Part shown: positions 45,201 to 60,200 of the stretch, piece after piece | Layout of the letters: each line of letters begins with the position of its first letter | How positions within the stretch are numbered: the first letter of the stretch is position 1 | Assembly: GCA_963680875.1 (NCBI GenBank) | Contig: OY804576.1 | Location: forward strand, 78,435,668-78,499,667 | Direction: 5' to 3' | Length of the DNA: 64,000 nt | Source: Bathymodiolus brooksi | Taxonomy: Eukaryota > Mollusca > Bivalvia > Mytilida > Modiolidae | The notes under the pieces: model-generated | What the model saw: only the letters and a program-made list of their open reading frames with translations | What the model was told of the DNA's origin: nothing | Database searches by the model: none | Position numbers and translations under genes: made by a program

Positions 45201-48200
45201 TGCAAGTCATTGACACACTTTATCACATAATGTTGTATCAAGTACACCTCACTTGGACGGGATTCGAACTCACTACATTAGTGATAATAGGCACTGATTG
45301 CAAACGATCACGACCACGACAGCCCCTAATGGAGGGAGGGTTCCTGATTATTGTGTGTTATCCCCGGCTTGAATATTATAACAACTTTTGATTGGATAAA
45401 ACCCTGGGCATAAAAAATCAATTTTCCCAGGTGTTGCAAGGCCATATTAGCGGGTGTAACTAGCCACTTAACCAATCAATAGTTGTAATAATTTTCAAAA
45501 CTGGGATAATATATGACATCAAAGTTCGCAACATTGTACGCCAAAGTCAAATTTAGTTGATTTTGGTCATATATTGAATATAAAGCTGTTAAATTGATCA
45601 AATGTAGGGTTCTTACTAGTACCCCACTCCAGGTAAAAAACACTCAAAACTTTCATGTTTTACTTATTCTTTCCAACAACAAAGTAAACGTCACTTTTAC
45701 GTGGACCACCGGGATCCAAAATGTCTTATTTTTGACTATAACCGGAGATAAATTTGTTAGTTACATTCCTAACCGTAGATATGGAGATTTTAACACCCTT
45801 CAGTAACCTGTACACCCTTCAGCTGCCCCTCAGGATGTACTTTGCTACTTCATGGTGGTAAAATCTCCATATCTACGGATAGGAACGTAAAGAACTTATA
45901 ATATCTAACTGTAAAACATGTTATATCTTACATCTTTTAATGTAAGTATTGTGTCTATAATCAGAAGACAATTCCCCAACATAATACCATGATGGGTGAA
46001 AGTTCTATAAATATCATTTAAACTTTTTTTCAACAGTTTAGATATTCTTTTGATATCATGGACTAAAGCTATATTGTAAAATTGTCAAAACATCAATTTA
46101 AAATACAATGTATCTTTTTAGTCCTTCAATAAAACAGACACAAGGACCTACAGATGACCTTCACCTCTTCACCTCTGAAGATAACAGTAAAATTATTGGT
46201 AATTGCACAGCAGACGTGACATTGACACCACCTACAGGATCAACTGGAAAACACAGATTTTGTTTCAATACATTTTTACCCAAGTAAGTACTGCTCTGTG
46301 TAGGAAAAATAACATCCAATACTGGCTGCCTTAATTCTTGATTAAATACTATAAAATAGAAGGGGAGAGAGACAGCTGTTTTTCCATCAAATACAACCTT
46401 TCATGAAAATTAGAACAAACAAAGGGCATTAAATGCTGGGAAAGAGATGTGGTCGAAAAACAATTCTTAGCCATTTACCTAGCATTCATGTCATAACTTA
46501 TCTCTATTGCTTTTTATTTACAGTGTACTTGGAGAAACAAGATGCTTTTATGTTGAATATCTAGCTTATAAAGGTATTAATTTTGAAATAAAATATTTTC
46601 ACATATACAGTCAAACCTGCCCATGTTGTCACCTCTATTAAGCAGTTGCCTGTAGTAAAAGTTCACCTTTTTCTTGTCCTGTCATAGATAATTTCATATG
46701 AATTGAATCTCTTTTAAGAGGTCACCTACCTGTCTTATAAGGCCACTTTTTATTTATCGCAAAGGTGACCTCTTAATACAGGTTTGACTGTATAAATAAT
46801 ATTGAAGTTATTTTTTTAAATAAATTCTTAAAAGAAAAATTAGCATGGATTGTAATCTATTAACTGTTGACAAATTGTGGAATAAACTTGTTACCTATAA
46901 TATAGTAATAGAAAATCATATATTATTTTGAAAAGAAAGTTTAAACAGTGATGTCAACAATTTCACCAATCAAAACAATCTCCTCTAATCTTAGCTCACT
47001 GAATACAAAAAGACCACGATATATGATGATGGAAATCCAGGTCCTGGTTTGTGACAGACACAGAAATGTGGCAGGGTTAAACCAGTATATTTTTTCTTGA
47101 CATACTAAAGGGTAGAGATATAATGTTATACTACCAATAGCCCTTGACATACTAAAGGGTAGAGATATAATGTTATACTACTGATAGCCCTTGACATACT
47201 AAAGGGTAGAGATATAATGTTATACTACTGATAGCTCTTGACATACTAAAGGGTAGAGATATAATGTCATACTACTGATAGCCCTTGACATACTAAAGGG
47301 TAGAGATATAATGTTATACTACCAATAGCCCTTGACATACTAAAGGGTAGAGATATAATGTTATACTACCAATAGCCCTTGACATACTAAAGGGTAGAGA
47401 TATAATGTTATACTACTGATAGCCCTTGACATACTAAAGGGTAGAGATATAATGTTATACTACCAATAGCCCTTGACATACTAAAGGGTAGAGATATAAT
47501 GTTATACTACTGATAGCCCTTGACATACTAAAGGGTAGAGATATAATGTTATACTACTGATAGCCCTTGACATACTAAAGGGTAGAGATATAATGTCATA
47601 CTACTGATAGCCCTTGACATACTAAAGGGTAGAGATATAATGTTATACTACCGATAGCCCTTGACATACTAAAGGGTAGAGATATAATGTTATACTACCA
47701 ATAGCCCTTGACATACTAAAGGGTAGAGATATAATGTTATACTACTGATAGCCCTTGACATACTAAAGGGTAGAGATATAATGTTATACTACCAATAGCC
47801 CTTGACATACTAAAGGGTAGAGATATAATGTTATACTACTAATAGCCCTTGACATACTAAAGGGTAGAGATATAATGTTATACTACTGATAGCCCTTGAC
47901 ATACTAAAGGGTAGAGATATAATGTTATACTACTGATAGCCCTTGACATACTAAAGGGTAGAGATATAATGTTATACTACTGATAGCCCTTGACATACTA
48001 AAGGGTAGAGATATAATGTTATACTACTGATAGCCCTTGACATACTAAAGGGTAGAGATATAATGTCATACTACTGATAGCCCTTGACATACTAAAGGGT
48101 AGAGATATAATGTTATACTACCAATAGCCCTTGACATACTAAAGGGTAGAGATATAATGTTATACTACCAATAGCCCTTGACATACTAAAGGGTAGAGAT

Positions 48201-51200
48201 ATAATGTTATACTACTGATAGCCCTTGACATACTAAAGGGTAGAGATATAATGTTATACTACCAATAGCCCTTGACATACTAAAGGGTAGAGATATAATG
48301 TTATACTACTGATAGCCCTTGACATACTAAAGGGTAGAGATATAATGTTATACTACTGATAGCCCTTGACATACTAAAGGGTAGAGATATAATGTCATAC
48401 TACTGATAGCCCTTGACATACTAAAGGGTAGAGATATAATGTTATACTACTGATAGCCCTTGACATACTAAAGGGTAGAGATATAATGTTATACTACTGA
48501 TAGCCCTTGACATACTGAAGGGTAGAGATATAATGTTATACTACTGATAGCCCTTGACACACTAAAGGGTAGAGATATAATGTTATACTACTGATAGCCC
48601 TTGACATACTAAAGGGTAGAGATATAATGTTATACTACTGATAGCCCTTGACATACTAAAGGGTAGAGATATAATGTTATACTACCGATAGCCCTTGACA
48701 TACTAAAGGGTAGAGATATAATGTTATACTACCGATAGCCCTTGACATACTAAAGGGTAGAGATATAATGTTATACTACCGATAGCCCTTGACATACTAA
48801 AGGGTAGATATATAATGTTATACTACCGATAGCCCTTGACATACTAAAGGGTAGAGATATAATGTTATACTACCGATAGCCCTTGACATACTAAAGGGTA
48901 GAGATATAATGTTATACTACCGATAGCCCTTGACATACTAAAGGGTAGAGATATAATGTTATACTACCGATAGCCCTTGACATACTAAAGGGTAGAGATA
49001 TAATGTTATACTACCGATAGCCCTTGACATACTAAAGGGTAGAGATATAATGTTATACTGCTGATAGCCCTTGACATACTAAAGGGTAGAGATATAATGT
49101 TATACTACTGATAGCCCTTGACATACTAAAGGGTAGAGATATAATGTTATACTACCGATAGCCCTTGACATACTAAAGGGTAGAGATATAATGTTATACT
49201 GCTGATAGCCCTTGACATACTAAAGGGTAGAGATATAATGTTATACTACCGATAGCCCTTGACATACTAAAGGGTAGAGATATAATGTTATACTACCGAT
49301 AGCCTTCTCACTTAAAAGTAGAAGATGAGCTCATTTTGCAGCAAGTTTGACGTGTGGTTATTAAAAAGTCAGTCTCCTGAACCACTAGATCACCATGGCC
49401 CTGGGTTATGTGTGAATTTATAAGAATAAGAATCATTTTAATTTGTTATTCAGAATGACAATATACACTTTGTGTCGCATGAATGATTTTGATGAATGGT
49501 ACCTGATGACGGTTATTCCAGAAACATGTCGTGTGTACCAAGTTCGATAACTACGTTTTTATTATTATGAATTTACAGTAGTTGAAGTTTTTTCTTTTGC
49601 AAATTAGGAATTACAACAAAAGTTTTTATTTTTGCAAATTAGGAATTACAACAAAAGTTTTTACTTTTGCAAATTAGGAATTACAACAAAAGTTTTTTCT
49701 TTGACATGTTAGGAATTACAACAAATTTATTCCTTTTTGGGGATATTTCAGTGTTAGAAGCATATCATGAAATACTGTTACATTATGAACTAATTTTCAG
49801 CTCCTAACCCTACATGTATAGGCCATGACTGTCATCATAGGAGTATGTGTGACTTTATCGGAGGACAACCAGAGTGTATTTGTGCCTTGTCACAATCAGG
49901 CAGTCAGTGTGAGAAAGGTATTTTAATTGTCTTTTTGAGGGTTAGGGTTATGCTGTTTAACGCCACTTTCAACAATATTTCAGTTATATTGTGTTGGTCA
50001 GTTTTGTTGGTGGAGGAAACCGAAGGACCCGGAGAAAACCACCGACCTGCTGCAAGTCACTGACAAACTTTATCACATATTGTTGTACACCTCGCCCTGA
50101 ACGGGATTCGAACTCACAACATCAGTAGTGATAGGCACTGATTGTAACTTAAATTATTTATGTAATTATAAATGGCAAAATTGTATATTCCAACTTGCAG
50201 ACTGACTTAAGGATATACCCAATAACTTATATTCTCAGAAAGGTATGTGATAATTGATTGTATACCCAATGACTAGAATCTCAGTAGTAATCTGTTTTTT
50301 ACACATGCAATCATTTATCTATTACCATGATTTTAACCTGAACATCAATTATATAGCTTTGTGCTAAGCACATCAACTCAAGCAAACAACAACTCTGCTC
50401 ATTTTGGATAGTAAATGAATTGAGAGGATTCCAGTTTCATGTCATTTATTAAATGATGTATATATTATGAATACAACAAGGGGAGTGTAGCTTAAACAGA
50501 TACATTGAAACAAATCTGACATAATCTCAAACATGTAGGTACACTTCCCAACAACAAATTTATACTATACAAAAGGGGTAGTGACTAAATTGATGAATAA
50601 TTATCTACCCAAATATGCCTATCACCACTAAAGTAAGTTGTGAGGTTGAATCCTGCTTATATCTCAAGGTGTACTTGATACAACATTATGTGATAAAGTG
50701 TGTCAATGACTTGTGTAAGGTCAGTGGTTTTCTCAGGATACTGTGGTTTCCTCCACCAATAAAACTGACTGAAATTAGGTAGAAATTGGAGCTGAATAAC
50801 CATAAAACTAATCTAACCTATACCCAAATGACTTTTCACTCTCATATTAATTATATTTACACAGATTTTTACACTCCCAGTGATAAATATAGAATAAAAG
50901 TAGAGACAGACATTATCACTAGTAATTCAGTGAGCCTGCTAGGACAAACTGATAATGTATGTTGGGACCTTAAACAATGGTGTTATTGTTTCTATTAGTG
51001 AGGTCATAACGTATTTGACGTCGTGATAACCAATGATTTCAGTATCAGATTAAGTTCATTGATACTGAAAAGATCTCTAAGTGAGATCTAAAGAAAATAT
51101 ATAAATTACTGATTAACTTTTTATATTCACACTGACTTTCCACTCCCAGTGTATAGGGTTAGAGTTATGGTATTTTACACCACTTTCAACAATATTTCAG

Positions 51201-54200
51201 TTAAATTGTGGCGGTCAGTTTTATTGGTGGAGGAAACTGGAGAAAACCACAGACCTGTCGCAAGTCACTGACAAACTTTATCACATAATGTTGTATCGAG
51301 TACACCTCGCATGAACGGGATTCCAACTCACAACTTCACTGATTGCATAGGTAGTTGTAAATCCGACTACCATATGATCAAGGCCACGACAGCCCCCAAT
51401 ACTTGTATATGGTTTTGACAACTTATGATAGTACCATAAGTACACTTATATAAAGTTTTGATTGTTATAACTAAAACCTTACTACATATTGATTAGTTTA
51501 ACATCATTGTGTTGTACTTTAGCTTGTCGTGTGACTTGTTATCTTTATAGATGGTTCAGCAGGCCCTGCACATCTAGCAACACAACCAAAGATAACAGAT
51601 TATCCTCTACCAAAACTTGTAAAATGTCAAGTAGGAACGACATGCCAGATACCAATGTTAGTCACTGCTGGTCCTAATAAAAATATAAAGTAAGTTATTC
51701 AATGACAGCAGAAAATATACAGCACTAACAAAGTGTTTCTGTTGAATATCACTCTTCCTGGTAATTTTTGTACCACTGTGAATGTGGATGAAATGCCAGC
51801 AAATTACATCTTGCATATTGTATAGGACTAAACTGACAGTGCCTTAAATGTAAGCATCATCTGAAAAACACCATCAATCACAGTGGTAACAGTGTTGCAT
51901 TGTGATTCACTGATGTTAGATCACAGTGTTTTCTAACAGAAACACCTTGTTTGTATTGTACAAGTGGTGTACCCCAGATTTATTACAGGAACACAACTAC
52001 AAAATGTAAATGTATACAGTATTTCATGAGATTGTGATTACAATATATAAGGCTATGGACAATATTCACTGATTTTGATTATAAATAAAAGATCATGATG
52101 CAAAATGTTATGTTTTAGATTGTTGCCAATGATTTTGTGTTGATTTTAGGGATAAAGTAATAAAAAAAATGATAATAAAAAAAAAAAAATAATAATAATT
52201 TTTTTTTATTATATTATTTTCATAGAGAATTTTTTTTATCACAGAAAGGGTCATGTAGGAATTTAGTAATACAATTCAACATATTGTGACAGTAATAAAA
52301 ATACAATATATTCTGTTTAGTTTAAACAAAAAAATCTCCTGATTATTTCAGTTTTTGCTATTTTTTTTCATACATTATGTTCAATGATTTAAGGTGAGAG
52401 GTGATTGTTTGTTTTGTTGATATTGGTGGAATTGTTGACCATCACTATTTATACTCTCTTTTCATACATCATCAGGCCAGTCGTAACATCAACAACTATT
52501 GGTTCTACAAACATTACACAGACTCCCCCTACTGTTACCAAGGAAACCAAGTATCCTGATGGAGTATATAAAGTAACTATACCAATTAAACCTACAACAC
52601 AAGGTCAGCACGAAGTCTGTGTAAAACTACAGCAGCCAGCAGGGTAGGTACCATTATCATTCTAATATAATATTTATTTCAGCCCATGTATATGACATAG
52701 GAGCTGCTACATGTTGTCGTTGCATCTCTTCTTAAGGACAGGTTGTGTATTTCTATTTATAGTTTGTACAGCACAACTAGAGTATACTCTTTTCAGACGG
52801 GTTGGAACCACACAGTGAAGAAACCAGCTTAGGATATATTTATATAGCCACTGCTTCCTCAGAGGCCTCACAAAAAGATAATTCTTTTCATTTAATTTTT
52901 AAATAAAAATGTGGTATAAATTCTTTTTTTGTAGTTCATTATTGGCAAATTTAATTAGTTTACTATAAAACAAAAAGATGTGCCAATAAAGTTTCAAAGA
53001 TTTAATTTATGGTATATGAAGTTGTTTATATAGAATATACACCTTACAAAGGAGCTTGTATAGGCATATGCCACGATATAGTTAAAATACTGCTAAAGTT
53101 GGCATTAATCAATTAATGTATAGGCACAGCCTGTTGTTTAATATGATTCATATGTTGTGAATAAAATATGTTTAAAAAAAGGAAACATTTCTGTATTGTT
53201 TGTCTGGATGATATTTGAAGACTATGTTTAAATTTAGAACATTTTCTATGACAACTTTTATTTGTGTATTGTGTATTGAAGAATCCTATCTCATTGATTT
53301 TTTCTTTGTTTGGTTTCAGAGACCATTGCTTTAAAGTAGAAGCTTTTACTAATCCTACACCAACACCAACAGCAGGCGTGAGTATATGTGATAGACTCGG
53401 ATCAGTATCCACTCCTCAAAATGGCATCCACTGATGTCATTATCTCAAATCACGATTTAATGGTATTCTCAAATCTGCGTCCTTTCCAAATTCTCAGATG
53501 GACGATTTATTGGTAAGGATTAGGGCATACGTCAATGACGTCATTGGACGTTGATTTGAGAAAGTGAGAAACAGCCATACATTTGAGAATTGGACGCATA
53601 TTTGAGAATTTGAAAAAGGACATAGATTTGAGAATTTAAAAAAAAAGACATAGATCTGATGTACAGATGTCTGTGACATAGAAATCGGACATGGAAGATT
53701 GAACGTCAATTAGAGGCTGGACGTCGATCTGAGTCTTACATATGTATTGTTATTTTTCAGGGTTTTTGAAAGATTATACCTGGCTAATTATGACATAAAA
53801 GGGTTAGGCTGGGTTATTGGCATCTATCATTATATTCAGAAATTTTCCTGTGGTTTTTAATACAGGTGGTCTCTTTATAGAGGTTTGAATAATAATTTAT
53901 ATTTAAAAATTGCAAAATTTTGAACTGGTCTCACACAAAAGAAGAGTTCTGGTCTTAGAAGAGAGGTATCTTGAAACAGATTTCATTGTATTGGTTTCCT
54001 GAAAATAAGTTGCCTTAGCCTTGTAATGAAATTATATAATAAGGTTAGGGTTATGGTGTTTAACACCACTTTCAACAATATTTCAATTATATAGTGGCAG
54101 TCAGTTTTATTGGTAGAGGAAAATGGAGTACCAGGAGAAAATCACTGACCTGCAAAAGTCACTGACAAACTTTATCACATAATGTTGTATCTAGTACACC

Positions 54201-57200
54201 TCGCCATGAGCAGGAATCAAACTTTAATGGTAATAGGCACTGATTGCATAGATAGTTGTAAATCCAACTACCATGCGATCACGACAACCCCAAAAATATA
54301 GAATAGATGTACAAGTGACATAAATATCATTGTTAACAACCTCTATTTCAGACAAGTGGCCATTTTGTTGATCCATCAATGCCTCCAGAGTCTACTGTTG
54401 TTTGTCTTCCTGGTTGTACATGTCATCTAATTGTCTTCCAAAAACCAAATAATAAGAATCTTTGGTAGGTAGAAATTTAAGCAGAAAATGTACAATATAT
54501 ATTTAACATGGTTTTTTTCTTATCAATGCAAGTTTTCATGATCATAGTAGAATAGAAATAACTTATAGAAACCATGATTTTTTTTTAAGATAAAAAACTT
54601 TTTTTTAAATGGTTAAACATCTGTAAATGTGCACATAATGGTTATGATGATATTTCCATAGTAAATTACTTGTATGTCTTTCAGTGCAAAAATGAGCTCA
54701 TATTGTTACCCTATCTGTTCCTAATGATGCCTGTCTTTACTTTCAGCAGCCCTCTCATAGGTCAGTCTCTACCAAGATGACCACACATTGTTATGTCAAT
54801 CTGTTCCTAATGATGCCTGTCTTTACTTTCAGCAACCCTGTCATAGGACAGTCTCTACCAGGGCGACCACATATTGTTACTAAATCTGTTCCAAATGATG
54901 CCTGTCTTTACTTTCAGTAACCTTGTCGTGGGTTAGTCTGTACCAGGACGACCACAATTGTTACTCTATCTGTTCCTAATGATGTCTGTCTTTACTTTTA
55001 GCAGCCCTCTCATAGGTCAGTCTGTACCAGGACGACCACACATTGTTACATTATCTGTTCCTAATGATGCCTGTTTTACTTTCAGCAACCCTGTCATAGG
55101 TCAGTCTGTACCAGGAGGAGCACACATAGTTACCCCACCAACCCCCAATGGTGCTGGATTATGTGAGACAGATATAATTTACAAGCCAACCACAGGAGCC
55201 AAGAGTCAGAGGATATGTGTTAAAGCCATGGGGGATAATAATGGGTCAGTTCACGTTCTTATTAAGCCCCAGGTGCTAGGTGTCTGGGGCATTAGGCTTT
55301 ACACATGTCTGTATATCCGTACCTCCCACCTTTGGTTTCCTCTCCATTACACAAGTTCCCATAAGCAAATAAATTGAAATTTATACACAAGGTCAGGGGC
55401 CATAAAAGGAAGGCTTAGTTTGATTTCAGACTTTATTATTTTTTCATTTCTAGAATTACTCCCCTTGATTTTAAAAAACAATACCTTTTTTTTCTTCTTT
55501 TTTTTTTTAGCTGTAAGTGATCCTATGGATACACACTCTTCTGTAAATTTCAATAATAAATATGTCTAATAAACCATGTCAGTGCCAAAACACAGACTAC
55601 TGGGCAGACAAAACCCTCGTGGAATAAGTTCATCAACAGAGGTATTGACCAAGTGATTATGGTGTTTAATGCCACTTTCAACAATATTTCAATTGTATTG
55701 TGGTTATCAGTTTTATTGGTGGAGGAAACCGGAATAGACAGAGAAAAACCACAGACCTGCCACAAGTCACTGACAAACTCGGGCCTCTGGGACTAAGTCT
55801 ATCAACAGAGGTATTGACTCAGAGATAGTAATAAAAAGGTATATATCTAACAATTAAATACCTTTAAAAAGATCAAGATCTTGATATGTTTCTATTATGA
55901 TATTTTTTGTCATAATTAATATTTCAGGAATACTGGAGAATCACTATGTTATAAAGTTGACCCATCTATTATTGGTAGGTTTATGTTTCCTGCTCCTTGT
56001 GCTACTTTATACTGGTTATGTTAATTTTAATCTTTTAATAAAAAAAATTATGGACATCAATTTATATTGAATCAAATTGAACCGATTTTGGATGCATTTT
56101 CCAATGGAATTTATTAATATTTATGACATTAGTAGCTCAAGGTTTGATGAATACAAAATAAAACCTGTCTTTGCTATAAACTGAATAATTATTAAAGGAT
56201 TAAATACAATTTTGTAGGAGTTTATCTGACAGTCTTTGCGCTAACCCACTTGCCCGAAGCCCAGGACAAGTAAAACTGGATTCGGACAAGTGAAAAATTG
56301 TGAAAGAATTTGTTTGAATAAATAGAATTTTCTAAATTTGGCTTTCGGGGCAAGTAGGTGAAACAAATTAAGTCAAAGACTTATATATAATCTTAGCATT
56401 GTCACTGACAAACTTGATCAAGTTGGCTTCATATAAAAAAAAAGTTTGTATTTTAATTGAAAAGTAGAAAATCTGATATGAAATGTATGAAATGTTTACA
56501 AATGACAGCACCTGTTTATGGTCGACTGTGTACGTTGTTTACTTGAGTGACTTTGTAAACTTGTCTATGATGTCAGCATCAGCATTCCACTTTTTCGCTG
56601 ATTTTCCAAACTGTGCTTTTATGAATGTTCAAATTTCATTTTTCTTGTATTTTTTAATTGATTTGCTGAAATATCTTGTTTTGTTCCTTTCAAAACAGAT
56701 TAAACACAATTCATATGCATACATCTTAGCAGAATTGAATTATCAATGTGTAAATTTAAAAAAAAAAATCAGTTTCGTTCAGTGGAATGTAATGAAACAG
56801 CAATATGCTAATTAAAATAGATTTATTGTATTATAGTATTTCATACTAACATATGAAATATTTTCTGATGCTAAGAAAAGTTTGAAGATACCAAAAAGGT
56901 AATCAGAAGCTGTAAATCAAAGGACAGACAAACAATGACCAACAGAAAAAAGGACAAAAGGACAAAAACATTACACAGAAAACTACAGATCGAGCAAACG
57001 AACCCCACTAAAAACTAGGGATGAACTCAGGTGCTCCGGAAGTGTTAGCAGTTCCTGCCCCACATTTATCTACTTAAAGTAAAAAAGATTGGTCCCAAAG
57101 GTATTACCTTTACTGTGTTTATGTTTTTGAATAAAAAAAAATGTATGTTTTTAGGTAAAAATATTAGAGTGCTAAGTAAGATAAGATTTAAATTTCAGAT

Positions 57201-60200
57201 ATTGATCCTTGTCAATCTGTGGATTGTCATACTGGTGATTGTGTAGTATCAGGAGATTCAATAGACTGCAAATGTCCCATAGGAACTACAGGGGAACTTT
57301 GTGATCAAGGTACTGTAAATGTCACATAGGAACTGCAGGAAACTTTATGATCTATGTACTGTAAATTTCCCATAGGAACTGCAGGGAAACTTAAAGTTCA
57401 AGGTATGGTAAATTTCCTGTAGGAAATTCAGGAAAACTTTGTGATCAAGGTACTGTAAATTTCCTGGAGGGAAACTTTGTGATCAAGGTAATGTAAATTT
57501 CCTGTAGGAACTGGAGGGAAACTTTGTGATCAAGGTACTGTAAATGCCCCATGGGAACTACAAGCAAACTTTGTGATGAAGGTACTGTAAATGTCTCAAA
57601 GGAACTATAAGGAAATTCTGTGATCAAGGTACTGTAAATATCCCATAGGAGCTACAAGGAAACATTGTGATCAAGATACCAACCATTACTAAGGTTCTGT
57701 AAACTAAAGATGATTTTCTATACAGTAAATTAAAACTCCAATGAGTCGAAATAACCAGTGATTGTAATGTGAATTGGTCAAATATAAGAGTTGTCAACAA
57801 GAAGATAAGCTAACAATTACTACATATAGACCATATATAATTTAGTTTTAATTCATCTTATCAAATGGAACAATTTATTAAAGTTCAAGATAACAAGGTT
57901 CATTTATGCATACAACACAATTAGTAAGAAATGATATATGGATGTAAATGAACATGAGAGACTATCCAACGTTACACTGAGACACGAATTCTTCACCTAA
58001 AGGAACAGCACTTTTATTGCTGTTCTATATTTCACTGTCATAGTAAGGTTTCAACAATGAACCTAACTCATACCCTAATATGAGAGTGAAACGACCCCAA
58101 GCCTGTCGTTGAGTGGTAACAGGATACTGTTAAGATTTGATTGTGTGATGGTGTTTTAATGCCACTTTCAACAATATTTCAATTATATTGAGGCGGTCCA
58201 TTTTATTGATGGAGGAAACTGGAGAAAACAACCGACCTGTTGCAGGTCACTGATAAACTTTATCAAATAATGTTGTACACCTTGCCCTGATCAAGATTCG
58301 AACTGGTAACGTCAATAGTGATAGGCACTGATTGTACAGGTAGTTGTAAATCCAACTACCATACGACCACGGCTACGATGGACCTGTTAAGTTTTTAAGG
58401 ATATGTAGGAATGAGTGGAGGTTAATTGCCATTTAACATAAATTTTCTCTCTAGTATCATAGTACGGCATTACATTACGTCAACATTACTTTATCTCAGA
58501 CTATATCATCCATTGATCTTGAAATTTAACATTTACAGATTTTTTTCCTGCAATATATCATTATAATTTTATAATTACTTAAGGAATATGTTCAGTTTTT
58601 GAACAGGTTATATGATATAACCTGGTCTGGGGTAGTTTACGCTTTATGAAAAGTGTAAACTGTTCCAAGCCAGGTTATGCAAGTATAACCTTTTCAAAAT
58701 TTAACATATTCCTTATAATATGATTTTGCAACAAAATTTAATGATTCCTCGATTTTAATTGTGATTATTTCATGGCACTATTTGAATTTGTGGTTGGCGA
58801 ATGAATACGTTGGCGACGTCACAATACCAACTCAGGTTATCAAGTACAACCAATGTTGCTCCAGGCAGACCAGCCAATCAGATTGCATTATTCACATCAA
58901 TTTAAATTATAGTATAAATATTATGAATCTTCATTTATGTACTTACAGATACAAAGAATTTGATCACAGGAAATACAACTACTAGGGTAATAATATATAA
59001 TAAGACCATTGTCACAAAATACTGATACATCAGGAACACTTATTGACTGGTTTGGTTTGGTTTTATGGGGTTTAACGGCACTTTCAATAATATTTCAGTT
59101 ATATCGTGGCTGTCAGTTATATTGGTGGAGGAAACCAGAGGACCCAGAGAAAACCACTGACCTGTCACAAGTCACTGACAAACTTTATCACATAATGTTG
59201 TAGACCTCGGCCTGATCGAGCACTTATTGACTGACCAGACTATTAAATGTATTTCCATTTAAATTGGGAGGAACACTGAATTGTTTTGCTTACAAGCATT
59301 TAATGCCACTCTTGAAACTATTAAAGGAGCAGAATTGTAGCTATACATTTACTTGACAGGATGACTTACAAACCATAATAATACATTGTTGAACTTTACA
59401 ATTTCATTTGACTAAGTTTAAACATTCTGAGCAGATTATCATTTGGAATGGAGTTGTTTAAACTTTTAGTTTTATAGCAATAAATATATTCCCTCGTGAT
59501 CGAAACCCATAGCCGTAAAACCTCGTATGAGGTGATTTGGGTTTTTTCTTGATCATTTTGATTATGTTTAAATCATTTGATCAAAGAAGTTGTATTGAGT
59601 GATTGTATATATTTTTGTTATTTTCAGCCTGCCTTTGTTGACACTGTTAAACCTAAGAAGGTTGTATGTTATACTGGAGGAGGTCATTGTGGTATACCTG
59701 TGGCAGTAATTAACAATGGAAGTCAAAGGTAGTTTAAAAAGTAGAGATAAAGTCAAATCGCCAAGGAAATGTACAAATATTCACATTTTTGCTCAGTTTT
59801 AAGGCAAGCCTTTAAATAAGTATTTGTTTGCTGCTGACTTACTGACCCACAGATTTAGCCATAGGAAATTCTGTTTTTTCCCAACACTCCTTAATTAGTT
59901 CATTTTTCGATAATTTGATAGCTTAATTGGTACAATGATCTATTGAGAACACAACAAAGTTAATTACTGATTATTGAATATAATCTAGATTTGTAATCTG
60001 ACCAGTTAGTATCGGTTAACTGATACAATGGGATAAACTTTGAGTAACCATTCACCATGTTAGTGATTGATTGATTTTTGGTGTTTAATGCCACTTTCAG
60101 CAATATTTCAGCTATATCATGGCGAACCACGTTAGTGCAGTGACCACTTATTTGAGTTCGAATAACACAAAAATCTGATTGGAAGGGTTTTAAATTATCC

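Noticed and set aside
47096..49304. CRISPR-like regular array
   Set aside because: Units are adjacent with no unique spacers, and the genome is eukaryotic; it is a satellite.
56483..56815. 110-codon plus-strand frame
   Set aside because: Hydrophobic, compositionally AT-driven, no motif; within the exon 51-52 intron and not phase-compatible with the gene model.
723..60136. tRNA genes (B-box matches such as gagttcgaatccc)
   Set aside because: All lie in SINE heads; no copy has a proper acceptor stem or cloverleaf by eye.
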